From Paraburkholderia sp. BCC1886 (GTDB lineage: Bacteria; Pseudomonadota; Gammaproteobacteria; Burkholderiales; Burkholderiaceae), in NCBI RefSeq assembly GCF_900996245.1, contig NZ_CAAJGK010000063.1:124001-188000 (forward strand): a DNA stretch of 64,000 nt, in the 5' to 3' direction. Numbering within the stretch: the first letter of the stretch is position 1; every line of letters starts with the position of its first letter. This document shows, in pieces, positions 8,404 through 15,942 of this stretch. The position numbers and the translations under genes were made by a program. The notes beneath the pieces were generated by a model. That model saw only the letters and a list, made by a program, of their open reading frames with translations, ran no database searches and was not told the origin of the DNA.

Positions 8404-8494
8404 GCCGCCGGCTTCGTCACGGATTCGCGCCACACCAGGGCGCCTCGCAGTTCGAATCATGAAAGCCACGGCATGCCGTGGCTTTTTTGTTTTT
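8404..8494 (+). terminator. Putative attenuator: antiterminator arm plus intrinsic terminator
   Basis: The terminator is an 11-bp stem (AAAGCCACGGC, 8462-8472, pairing with 8475-8485) followed by a T-rich run. An alternative partner for its 5' arm lies just after the mini-ORF stop: GCCG (8404-8407) and GGCTT (8410-8414) can pair with CGGC (8469-8472) and AAGCC (8463-8467), leaving a small internal loop. A ribosome stalled on the Arg codons (8373-8384) would leave 8404-8414 free. A ribosome at the stop codon (8397-8399) would cover it and let the terminator form. Confidence 0.55.
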
Positions 8495-8543
8495 CCGACT
8501 CCCCGTTTCTTTATCCATCACCCGTTGTCTGGAGCTTGCCGTC

Positions 8544-9728
8544 ATGAATTTCACCGAGTACCCGATCGAGTCGCTGATGTACATCACGAACCGGCCTGAA
8601 ATCGTTTTTACGCACGGCAAGGGCTCGTGGCTCTACGACAATAACGGCAAGCGATATCTGGACTTCATCCAGGGCTGGGCGGTCAATAGCCTCGGCCATT
8701 GCAACGACGGCATGCTCGAAGCGCTGAACAAGCAGGCGCAGCTGCTGCTCAATCCGTCACCGGCGTTCTATAACGGGCCGATGGCGCAACTCGCCGGGCT
8801 GCTCACGCAGCACAGCTGCTTCGACAAGGTGTTCTTCGCGAACAGCGGCGCGGAGGCCAACGAAGGCGCCATCAAGCTCGCGCGCAAGTGGGGCAAGAAG
8901 TTCAAGGACGGCGCGTTCGAGATCATCACGTTCGATCACAGCTTCCACGGTCGCACCATCGCGACGATGTCGGCGAGCGGCAAGCCCGGCTGGGACACCA
9001 TCTACGCCCCGCAAGTACCGGGATTTCCGAAAGCGGATCTGAACGACATTGCATCGGTCGAAAAGCTGATCAACGCAAAAACCGTGGCGGTCATGCTCGA
9101 GCCGATTCAAGGCGAAGGCGGCGTGATTCCCGCAACGCGCGAATTCATGCAGCAACTGCGCGAACTGACGAAAAAGCACAACCTGCTGCTGATCGTCGAC
9201 GAAGTGCAAAGCGGCTGCGGCCGCGCGGGAACGCTGTTCGCCTACGAGCTCTCGGGCATCGAGCCGGACATCATGACGCTCGGCAAAGGCATCGGCGGCG
9301 GGGTCCCGCTGGCGGCGCTGCTCGCGAAGGCGGAAGTGGCGGTTTTCGAAGCCGGCGACCAGGGCGGCACCTATAACGGCAACCCGTTGATGACCGCGGT
9401 CGGCTACTCGGTCATCTCGCAACTCACCGCGCCGGGTTTCCTCGAAGGCGTGCGCGCGCGCGGCGAGTATCTGCGCGCGAAGCTGCTGGAGTTGTCGGAG
9501 GAGCGCGGCTTCGAGGGTGAGCGCGGCGAAGGTCTGTTGCGTGCATTGCTGCTCGGCAAGGACATCGGCAACCAGATCGTCGAGAAAGCTCGCGACATGC
9601 AGCCCGATGGTTTGCTGCTGAACGCGGCCCGTCCGAATCTGCTGCGTTTCATGCCGGCGCTGAACGTGACCAACGAAGAGATCGACCAGATGATGGCCAT
9701 GCTGCGCACGATCCTGGACTCGCTGTAA
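8544..9728 (+). CDS. argD: Acetylornithine transaminase-type class-III aminotransferase, 394 aa
   Basis: PLP enzyme expected to interconvert N-acetylglutamate semialdehyde and N-acetylornithine in arginine synthesis. It shows the class-III landmarks: FANSGAEANEGAIKLAR (phosphate loop), the aromatic FDHSFHGRT, the LIVDEVQSG Asp that contacts the pyridine nitrogen, and the Schiff-base Lys in MTLGKGIGGGVPLAALLA; QGGTYNGNPL follows. The ATG at 8544 has GGAG nine bases upstream; an earlier in-frame start at 8478 would lie inside the terminator. Family members can also use succinylornithine or GABA, but the Arg-rich leader in front supports an arginine role. A GNAT gene follows after 16 bp. Confidence 0.85.
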   Translation: MNFTEYPIESLMYITNRPEIVFTHGKGSWLYDNNGKRYLDFIQGWAVNSLGHCNDGMLEALNKQAQLLLNPSPAFYNGPMAQLAGLLTQHSCFDKVFFANSGAEANEGAIKLARKWGKKFKDGAFEIITFDHSFHGRTIATMSASGKPGWDTIYAPQVPGFPKADLNDIASVEKLINAKTVAVMLEPIQGEGGVIPATREFMQQLRELTKKHNLLLIVDEVQSGCGRAGTLFAYELSGIEPDIMTLGKGIGGGVPLAALLAKAEVAVFEAGDQGGTYNGNPLMTAVGYSVISQLTAPGFLEGVRARGEYLRAKLLELSEERGFEGERGEGLLRALLLGKDIGNQIVEKARDMQPDGLLLNAARPNLLRFMPALNVTNEEIDQMMAMLRTILDSL

Positions 9729-9744
9729 TCACGGGAATAGACGT

Positions 9745-10215
9745 ATGACGACGAGCGCGACATTATCGATCCGCCGCTTCGATGCGCGCGACACCGACGC
9801 GGTCATCGCGCTGTGGCAGCAGGCGTTTCCCGAGTATCGGGACACGACGAAGCCGCATCGCAACCCGCGTCTGTCGATCGAAAACAAGTTGACGACGCAA
9901 CCCGAGCTGTTTTTCGTGGCAACGCTCGGCGAGCGGATCGTCGGCACGGTGATGGGCGGTTACGACGGTCACCGCGGCTGGCTGTATTCGCTGGCGGTGG
10001 ATGAATCGGTGCGGCGTCACGGTATCGGCACACGGCTCGTCGCGCACGTCGAAAACACGTTGACCGGAATGGGATGTCCGAAGCTCAACCTGCAGGTGCT
10101 ATCGGCCAAAACGGATATTCAGGCGTTTTACGAAGCGCTCGGTTATCGCGCCGATGCGGTCATCAGCATGGGCAAGCGGCTGGGGGCGTTCGTGGATGCT
10201 GCGCCGGTGAGCTAG
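9745..10215 (+). CDS. GNAT-family N-acetyltransferase, 156 aa
   Basis: A single GNAT domain with acetyl-CoA-binding motif A around residues 70-100 (LYSLAVDESVRRHGIGTRLV; the RRHGIG loop is the diphosphate site) and a C-terminal FYEALGYRADAVISMGKRL typical of the YpeA/RimI-like group. The substrate is unknown. It begins 16 bp after the aminotransferase stop with GGGA upstream of the ATG, so co-transcription with argD is likely. A bidirectional terminator separates it from livF. Confidence 0.85.
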   Translation: MTTSATLSIRRFDARDTDAVIALWQQAFPEYRDTTKPHRNPRLSIENKLTTQPELFFVATLGERIVGTVMGGYDGHRGWLYSLAVDESVRRHGIGTRLVAHVENTLTGMGCPKLNLQVLSAKTDIQAFYEALGYRADAVISMGKRLGAFVDAAPVS

Positions 10216-10234
10216 ACAGAGCCCGCGCACGAAT

Positions 10235-10274
10235 AAAAAAAGCCGCCCATGTGTTAAATATGGGCGGCTTTTTT
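10235..10274. terminator. Bidirectional intrinsic terminator between GNAT gene and livF
   Basis: Ten-bp stem (AGCCGCCCAT, 10241-10250, with ATGGGCGGCT at 10260-10269) flanked by A-rich sequence on the left and T-rich sequence on the right, so it can terminate both convergent units. Confidence 0.9.
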
Positions 10275-10307
10275 ACGAAACCAGCTCGTTTAACTTACTC
10301 AGCGCGA

Positions 10308-11030
10308 TTACTCACCCAGGTAAGCCGCCCGCACCTTCGGATCGTCGAGCATCTGCTTCGCGTCACCCGACATCGTGACCAGACCGGAGTCCATCACGTA
10401 GCCGCGATTAGCCGCCTGCAACGCCAGACGCGCGTTCTGCTCGACCAGCAGCACGGTCATGCCTTCACCCGAGATCGCGCGAACCACTTCGAAGATCTTC
10501 TCGACCATGATCGGCGACAGACCCATCGACGGCTCGTCCAGCAGCAACAGTTTGGGGCGCGAGATGATCGCGCGCGCCATCGCCAGCATCTGCTGCTCGC
10601 CGCCGGAGAGGGTGCCGGCGTACTGCGCAGCACGTTCCTTCAGACGCGGGAAGAAGCCGAACATGCGATCCACGTCCGCCTTGATGCCGTCGGTGTCGCT
10701 ACGCAGATAAGCACCCATCTGCATGTTCTCGATGATCGACATACGCGCGAAAATGCCGCGCCCTTCCGGCACCATCGCCAGACCGCGCTTGAGCAGTTCG
10801 TGCGGCGGCAAGCCCTTGATCGACTGACCGAGATACTCGATGTCGCCGATCGAATAAGGCTTCAGACCCGTGATGGCCTTCATCGTCGTGGTCTTGCCCG
10901 CGCCGTTCGCGCCGATCAGCGTGACCAGTTCGCCCTGCGCGACTTCGAGATCGATACCCTTGACGGCCTGGATGCCGCCGTAATTGACCTGCAGGCCCTT
11001 GATTTTCAACATTGCTTGCGTCGTGGACAT
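10308..11030 (-). CDS. livF: High-affinity branched-chain amino-acid ABC transporter, ATPase LivF
   Basis: Cytoplasmic ATPase subunit that energises import of Leu/Ile/Val. It is 240 aa with Walker A GANGAGKTT, Q-loop region, signature LSGGEQQMLAMARA, Walker B LLLLDEPSMGLSP and switch His replaced by the LivF-typical VEQNA. The start at 11030 overlaps the livG stop by one base (TAATG), indicating translational coupling. Last gene of the livK-H-M-G-F operon. Confidence 0.95.
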   Translation of the reverse strand: MSTTQAMLKIKGLQVNYGGIQAVKGIDLEVAQGELVTLIGANGAGKTTTMKAITGLKPYSIGDIEYLGQSIKGLPPHELLKRGLAMVPEGRGIFARMSIIENMQMGAYLRSDTDGIKADVDRMFGFFPRLKERAAQYAGTLSGGEQQMLAMARAIISRPKLLLLDEPSMGLSPIMVEKIFEVVRAISGEGMTVLLVEQNARLALQAANRGYVMDSGLVTMSGDAKQMLDDPKVRAAYLGE

Positions 11031-11803
11031 TAGTGGACCCCCGCCCCCAGATAAGCTTCGATCACCTTCGGATCCTTCTGCACGTCTTGCGGCAGCCCTT
11101 GCGCAATCACCTTGCCGTAGTCGAGCACCGTCATCTGGTTGCACAGACCCATCACCAGTTTCACGTCGTGTTCGATCAGCAGAATGGTCTTGCCGTCCGA
11201 GCGGATCTTGTCGAGCAGTCTGGTCAGTTCGACCTTTTCGGTTGCGTTCATGCCGGCCGCCGGTTCGTCCAGCGCCAGCAGCTTCGGGTCGGTCGCCAGC
11301 GCGCGGGCGATTTCGAGGCGGCGCTGGTGGCCGTACGACAGGTTGCGCGACGTGTAATCGGCGTACTGCGCAATACCGACATAGTCGAGCAGTTCGATCG
11401 CGCGTTCCTTGATCTCGCGCTCTTCGCGGCGTTCGGACGAGGTCTGCAGCACCGCGCCGATCAGCCCGTGCTTCGTGCGCACGTGCCGGCCGACCATCAC
11501 GTTTTCCAGCGCGGTCATGCCGCCGAACAGACGGATGTTCTGGAACGTACGCGCAATACCGGCCTTGGCGACCTGGTACACCGCGGTCGGCGTGTAGTTC
11601 TCGCCGTCGAGTTTGAATTCGCCCGAATCCGGCGTGTACAGACCCGTGATCACGTTGAAGAACGTGGTTTTGCCGGCGCCGTTCGGGCCGATCAGACCGT
11701 AAATCTGGCCGGACCTGATTTCCAGTCCGACATCGGACAAAGCCTGCAAGCCGCCGAAGCGCTTGTTGACGCCTTTAACGGACAGTCGAATGTTGTCGCT
11801 CAT
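11030..11803 (-). CDS. livG: Branched-chain amino-acid ABC transporter, ATPase LivG
   Basis: Second ATPase of the Liv transporter, 257 aa. Walker A is GPNGAGKTT, the signature is LSYGHQRRLEIARA (the LivG-type variant), Walker B is LLALDEPAAGMN, and the switch His is in LIEHDVKLVM. The long insertion after GRHVRTKHG is characteristic of LivG. It starts 18 bp after livM and overlaps livF by one base. Confidence 0.95.
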   Translation of the reverse strand: MSDNIRLSVKGVNKRFGGLQALSDVGLEIRSGQIYGLIGPNGAGKTTFFNVITGLYTPDSGEFKLDGENYTPTAVYQVAKAGIARTFQNIRLFGGMTALENVMVGRHVRTKHGLIGAVLQTSSERREEREIKERAIELLDYVGIAQYADYTSRNLSYGHQRRLEIARALATDPKLLALDEPAAGMNATEKVELTRLLDKIRSDGKTILLIEHDVKLVMGLCNQMTVLDYGKVIAQGLPQDVQKDPKVIEAYLGAGVH

Positions 11804-11821
11804 CTTTATTGTCCTCGTCCG

Positions 11822-12991
11822 TTACGCGCGCACCGGCTTCTTGCCGCTGCGCTTCGACAGTTTCGCGATCTTGTCTTCGTGCTTCGGCGACGGCCACAGG
11901 CCTTCCGAGCGGTACAGCATGATCAGCACCATCGCGAGTGCGTAGACCAGCTGGCGAATCACTTCCGTGTCGACGATTTCATGACCGAACAGCATGTTCT
12001 GCAGCGGACCCATGGTCGAGCGCAGGAATTCCGGCAGCACGGCCAGCAGCACCGCGCCGAGAATCACGCCCGGGATGTGGCCCATACCGCCCAGCACCAC
12101 GCACGCCAGCACCACGATCGATTCCTGCAGCGTGAACGATTCCGGCGACACGAAGCCCTGGAACGAGCCGAACATCGCGCCCGACAGACCGCCGAACGAC
12201 GCGCCCATCGCGAACGCCAGCAACTTCACGTTACGGGTGTTGATGCCCATCGCCTTCGCAGCGATTTCGTCTTCGCGGATGGCGGCCCATGCGCGGCCGA
12301 TACGCGAATGCTGCAAACGCGTACAGACCCAGATCACCAGCAGCGCGGCGAGCACGAACAGGTAGTAGTACGCGTACACCGACGGAAACTGGAAGCCGAA
12401 CAGCGAGTGCGTCTGCGCGAGGCTGAAGTCGCCGAAGTGCACTGGGTCGATCGCCGTGATCCCCTTCGGGCCATTGGTGATGTTCACCGGTCGGTCGAGG
12501 TTGTTCATGAAGATCCGCACGATTTCCCCGAAGCCGAGCGTCACGATGGCGAGGTAGTCGCCACGCAGACGCAGCGTCGGTGCGCCGAGCATGATGCCGA
12601 ACAGCGCGGCCACGCCCATCGCGATCAGCACGATGACGAGGAACGGCACGTGCAGCCCGTGCGGCGCGAGATGCGCGATCCACTCGAACTGCGAGGACAG
12701 ATGCGGCGAACTCAGCAATGCAGCGACGTAGGCGCCGACCGCGTAGAACGCGATGTAGCCCAGATCGAGCAGGCCGGCGAAGCCGACCACCACGTTCAGG
12801 CCGAGCGCGAGCATCACGTACAGCATCGCGAAGTCGAGCACGCGGACCCAGTAGTTGCCGCCTGCCGTGCCGATGATCATCGGCGCCGCGATCACGAGGA
12901 TCGCGGTGATGATGCCCACCGTCAGCGTCTTGCCGCGGTTCTTTTCGGGGATGAGCGTCGTGGACGGCTCGATCGGTTGAATTGAGGTCAT
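11822..12991 (-). CDS. livM: Branched-chain amino-acid ABC transporter, permease LivM
   Basis: Inner-membrane permease, 389 aa, with a hydrophilic 20-residue N-terminal tail and eight or more hydrophobic segments. LivM hallmarks are LNVVVGFAGLLDLGYIAFYAVGAY and GRAWAAIREDEIAAKAMGIN, the cytoplasmic coupling-loop region that contacts the ATPases. The C-terminus is Lys-rich. It lies between livH (26 bp gap) and livG (18 bp gap). Confidence 0.95.
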   Translation of the reverse strand: MTSIQPIEPSTTLIPEKNRGKTLTVGIITAILVIAAPMIIGTAGGNYWVRVLDFAMLYVMLALGLNVVVGFAGLLDLGYIAFYAVGAYVAALLSSPHLSSQFEWIAHLAPHGLHVPFLVIVLIAMGVAALFGIMLGAPTLRLRGDYLAIVTLGFGEIVRIFMNNLDRPVNITNGPKGITAIDPVHFGDFSLAQTHSLFGFQFPSVYAYYYLFVLAALLVIWVCTRLQHSRIGRAWAAIREDEIAAKAMGINTRNVKLLAFAMGASFGGLSGAMFGSFQGFVSPESFTLQESIVVLACVVLGGMGHIPGVILGAVLLAVLPEFLRSTMGPLQNMLFGHEIVDTEVIRQLVYALAMVLIMLYRSEGLWPSPKHEDKIAKLSKRSGKKPVRA

Positions 12992-13017
12992 GTCTGTTGA
13001 CTCCTTATGGCCCGGGA

Positions 13018-13968
13018 TCAGGCACGATCCGCAACACGTTCGCCGAGCAGACCCGACGGACGGAACACCAGCACGATGATCAGCACCACGAACGCGAACA
13101 CGTCCTGATAGTTACTGCCGAACACGCCGCCAGTCAGATTGCCGATGTAACCGGCGCCCAGCTGTTCGATCAGCCCGAGCAGCACGCCGCCCACCATCGC
13201 GCCGCCGAGATTGCCGATACCGCCCAGCACCGCCGCGGTAAAGGCCTTCAGGCCGGGGATGAAGCCCATGTAGAAGTGCGCGTTGCCGTATTCGGAGGCG
13301 ATCATCACGCCGGCCAGTGCGGCGAGCGCCGAGCCGATCATGAAGGTGGCCGAGATCACGAAGTTCGGATTCACGCCCATCAGCGCGGCGTTGCCCGGAT
13401 TTTCGGCAATCGCCCGCATCGCGCGGCCGAGCTTGGTCTTGTGCACCAGCAGCAGCAAACCGCCCATCACGAGGAACGCCACCACGATGATTACGATTTC
13501 AGTCATCGAGATCACGGCGCCGGGGTTGGTGTCCGTGGCCTTGATCACGTTGAGCGGATCGGTCGGCAGCAGTTGCGGGAAAGCCAGCGGATTGCGGCCC
13601 CAGATCATCATGGCCAGCGTCTGCAGCAGGATCGACACGCCGATGGCGGTGATCAGCGGAGCGAGACGCGGTGCTTTACGCAACGGCCGGTAGGCCACCC
13701 GTTCGATCGTGTAGCCGACCACCGCGCACACGACGGCGGCGATGATCAACGCGATGATGAGCGTCGGCACGTTGCCGAGCCCGGGGAAATGGTTCTGCAG
13801 CACGCCGATGGCCGAGAGCGCAACCATCGCGCCCACCATCAACACGTCGCCATGGGCGAAGTTGATGATGCCCAAGATGCCGTACACCATCGTATAGCCC
13901 AGTGCGATGATGGCGTACACGCTGCCAAGCACCAGTCCGTTGATAATCTGCTGGATGAAGATATCCAT
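13018..13968 (-). CDS. livH: Branched-chain amino-acid ABC transporter, permease LivH
   Basis: Partner permease of LivM, 316 aa. N-terminal QQIINGLVLGSVYAIIALG and GIINFAHGDVLMVGAM are diagnostic of LivH; the coupling-loop motif GRAMRAIAENPGNAALMGVN is present. The gene is separated from livK by 230 bp containing an intrinsic hairpin, which would lower permease and ATPase expression relative to the binding protein. Confidence 0.95.
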   Translation of the reverse strand: MDIFIQQIINGLVLGSVYAIIALGYTMVYGILGIINFAHGDVLMVGAMVALSAIGVLQNHFPGLGNVPTLIIALIIAAVVCAVVGYTIERVAYRPLRKAPRLAPLITAIGVSILLQTLAMMIWGRNPLAFPQLLPTDPLNVIKATDTNPGAVISMTEIVIIVVAFLVMGGLLLLVHKTKLGRAMRAIAENPGNAALMGVNPNFVISATFMIGSALAALAGVMIASEYGNAHFYMGFIPGLKAFTAAVLGGIGNLGGAMVGGVLLGLIEQLGAGYIGNLTGGVFGSNYQDVFAFVVLIIVLVFRPSGLLGERVADRA

Positions 13969-14145
13969 TCAATGCTCCTTAGCCCGTGCGACTGGATTCA
14001 CGTTCTTCATCAGCCGGTGGGCGGTGATGCGGTTCGAAAATCTCAACGGCACTGCGGGTACTGATAGTAAAAACCGGTAAGGGTTATCCGCCGCCGGCGC
14101 GCCTTGGCGACTGGGGTGCAGTCGCGGGCCCGTCATGAGCGGATG

Positions 14146-14180
14146 CAAAAACGGCACCGTTGGGTGGTATCGGTGCCGTC
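14146..14180 (-). terminator. Intercistronic terminator between livK and livH
   Basis: On the minus strand a nine-bp stem (ACGGCACCG, complement at 14171-14179 and 14151-14159) is followed by TTTTTG. It lies 20 bp after the livK stop. Partial read-through would give the usual excess of binding protein over permeases; livH may also have its own promoter in the remaining 170 bp. Confidence 0.8.
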
Positions 14181-14198
14181 AGGCTGAACATCCCGTCA

Positions 14199-15398
14199 TC
14201 ACATCTTGACCACGTCGAGAACGGATTTCTTGCCGTCCTTGAAGTCGTAAAGCGTAATGGCGCTCTCTTTCAAATCGCCCTTGTCGTCGAACGCGATGTG
14301 CCCGATTACCCCGTTGTAATCGGTGGACGGCATCGCGGCCAGCACCTTGGGCGCCTCGATCGAATTGGCGCGCTTCATTGCATCGACGATCACGTATACA
14401 GCGTCGTACGTGAACGGCGCGTAAATCTGCACCGGTGTGTGGAAGCGGTCGACGTACTTCTTCTCGAAGTCCGCTCCCCTGTCCATTTTCGAAAGCGCGA
14501 GTCCTGCCTCCGAACAGACCAGGTTTTGCACGGCGGTTCCCGCCAGCTCACCCACCTTGTCGGTACACACACCGTCGCCGCCAAGGATTTTTGCCCTGAT
14601 ACCGAGCGCCGCCGCCTGTTTCGTGAACGGCCCGCCCGTCGCGTCCATACCGCCGAACATGATCACGTCCGGCTGAACACTCTTGATCTTCGTGAGGATG
14701 GCCCGGAAGTCCGTGGCCCGGTCGTTCGTCGCTTCCCGCGCGACGATCTTCGCCCCGTTCGCCTGTACGGTCTTCGCGAATTCGTCCGCGAGCCCCTTAC
14801 CGTAGGCGGTTGCATCGTCCACGATCGCGATGCGTCTGGCGCTCAACGCCTGCGTGGCGTAGTTGGCGAGCGCCGGTCCCTGCTGCGCGTCGGTAGCGAC
14901 CACCCGATACGTCGTCCTGAATCCCTGTTGCGTGTACGCCGGATTGGTCGACGACGGCGAGATCTGCACGATGCTCGCATCGCTGTACAGCTTCGACGCC
15001 GGAATCGAGACCCCCGAATTCAGATGACCCACCACTGCGACCACGTGATCGTCGACCAGCTTCTGCGCGACCGCCGTGCCCGTCTTCGGGTCGCCCGCGT
15101 CGTCCTGCGCATCGAGTTCCAGCTGGATCTTCTGACCGTCGATGGTCAAACCCTGCTTGTCGATTTCTTCTACCGCCAGGCGCGCACCGTTTTCATTGTC
15201 CTTGCCGAGATGCGCGATGCCACCCGTCAAAGGGGCCGCATGACCGATCTTCACGACCACCGCTTCGCTTGCCGGCGCCGCCGCGACCGTCGCCGCCGAT
15301 GCACCCGCTCCCGCCTCGCCATCCGGTTTTTTGCCGCACGCGGTCGAGACGACGACCACGGCCGCGATGGACACGGCGTAAGCAAACTTCACTCGCAT
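14199..15398 (-). CDS. livK: Branched-chain amino-acid ABC transporter substrate-binding protein (LivK/J type), possible lipoprotein
   Basis: Periplasmic binding protein, 399 aa, type-I fold (Peripla_BP_6): VVKIGHAAPLTGGIAHLGKD at the N-lobe, LELDAQDDAGDPKTGTAVAQ, VVGHLNSGVSIPASKLYSD and SPSSTNPAYTQQG around the ligand cleft. The signal sequence ends in VSTAC with Cys21, a weak lipobox (Ser rather than Leu at -3). A 25-residue Gly/Ala-rich linker follows, so it may be membrane-tethered instead of freely diffusing. The ATG at 15398 has GGAG nine bases upstream. First gene of the liv operon. Confidence 0.92.
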   Translation of the reverse strand: MRVKFAYAVSIAAVVVVSTACGKKPDGEAGAGASAATVAAAPASEAVVVKIGHAAPLTGGIAHLGKDNENGARLAVEEIDKQGLTIDGQKIQLELDAQDDAGDPKTGTAVAQKLVDDHVVAVVGHLNSGVSIPASKLYSDASIVQISPSSTNPAYTQQGFRTTYRVVATDAQQGPALANYATQALSARRIAIVDDATAYGKGLADEFAKTVQANGAKIVAREATNDRATDFRAILTKIKSVQPDVIMFGGMDATGGPFTKQAAALGIRAKILGGDGVCTDKVGELAGTAVQNLVCSEAGLALSKMDRGADFEKKYVDRFHTPVQIYAPFTYDAVYVIVDAMKRANSIEAPKVLAAMPSTDYNGVIGHIAFDDKGDLKESAITLYDFKDGKKSVLDVVKM

Positions 15399-15463
15399 CT
15401 AGTAGTTCTCCTGCGCCTTGCACATTCTGTTGTTCGGGACCCTAAGGCCTTGAGAACGCGCGC

Positions 15464-15491
15464 ATTGTAACTCCAATTTTGCGACGGGCAA
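15464..15491 (-). promoter_or_regulatory. Predicted sigma-70 promoter of the liv operon
   Basis: On the minus strand TTGCCC (15491-15486) and TACAAT (15469-15464) are 16 bp apart, about 65 bp before the livK start codon. Confidence 0.5.
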
Positions 15492-15551
15492 TATTGTTCA
15501 ACCGGCAGGGTTTTCCTCCATTGCAACCTTATTTTGGAGAGTTAATTCGCT

Positions 15552-15581
15552 AAAAGGCGCAACCAGGTTGCGCCTTTTTTT
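15552..15581. terminator. Intrinsic terminator-like hairpin upstream of livK
   Basis: GGCGCAACC and its complement around a single A, flanked by A4 on the left and T7 on the right. It could act in either direction. It lies between the ispH end and the liv promoter, in a gene-free stretch (15399-15942) that otherwise holds the liv promoter, a palindrome at 15701-15719 and the ispH terminator. Confidence 0.7.
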
Positions 15582-15700
15582 CGTGCACCAGTTGCACCAG
15601 CGTGAGAGCCCGTGTCATCAAGTGTTGCAGCGAGTACGCCCAATGCCCGATAACACCGGGATTTGCCATAAGTATTACGTTTTGATTGCTTTCGCCCGAT

Positions 15701-15719
15701 ACGCACTATGTTAGTGCGT
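15701..15719. promoter_or_regulatory. Perfect palindrome (ACGCACTATGTTAGTGCGT), NtrC-like
   Basis: Eight-bp perfect arms around a three-base centre. It fits the GCAC-N7-GTGC spacing of NtrC enhancer sites (GCACY-N5-RGTGC) about 300 bp upstream of livK. No convincing -24/-12 sigma-54 promoter was found next to it, so the protein bound is a guess. Confidence 0.35.
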
Positions 15720-15888
15720 CAAAAATCCGCGCGACGGTTTTGATTTAATTTAAACGGGGACGCATCAAAAGGAACGAGTTATAAATGGGGATGTTTTTTT
15801 AAAATTATTTCCGCTTGGGAGGCGGGAAAAACGCTTCAACGACTGGTGTGGCCCTTTAATTTTGCGATGCAGCTGCCGACGACGGGCG

Positions 15889-15916
15889 TAAAAAAAGCGC
15901 GCCGTCGGCGCGCTTT
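15889..15916 (-). terminator. Terminator of the fkpB-ispH unit
   Basis: Seven-bp GC stem (GCGCGCC/GGCGCGC) with a three-base loop and seven T residues on the minus strand, 27 bp after the ispH stop. Confidence 0.85.
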
Positions 15917-15942
15917 CTTCTGTGTCGCTTTCTCCTTGTCGG

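Noticed and set aside
8440..8465. tRNA-like T-loop (GTTCGAATC)
   Set aside because: Flanking bases do not form the T-stem, and no D-arm, anticodon arm or acceptor stem can be drawn upstream; it lies between attenuator elements.
8150..8470. Possible 6S or other structured ncRNA in the gap before argD
   Set aside because: No 6S-like central bubble or closing stem could be recognised; the mini-ORF and terminator explain the 3' part better.
11012..12985. 657-codon + strand frame over livG and livM
   Set aside because: His/Arg/Asp-rich antisense shadow; livG and livM carry intact motifs on the other strand.
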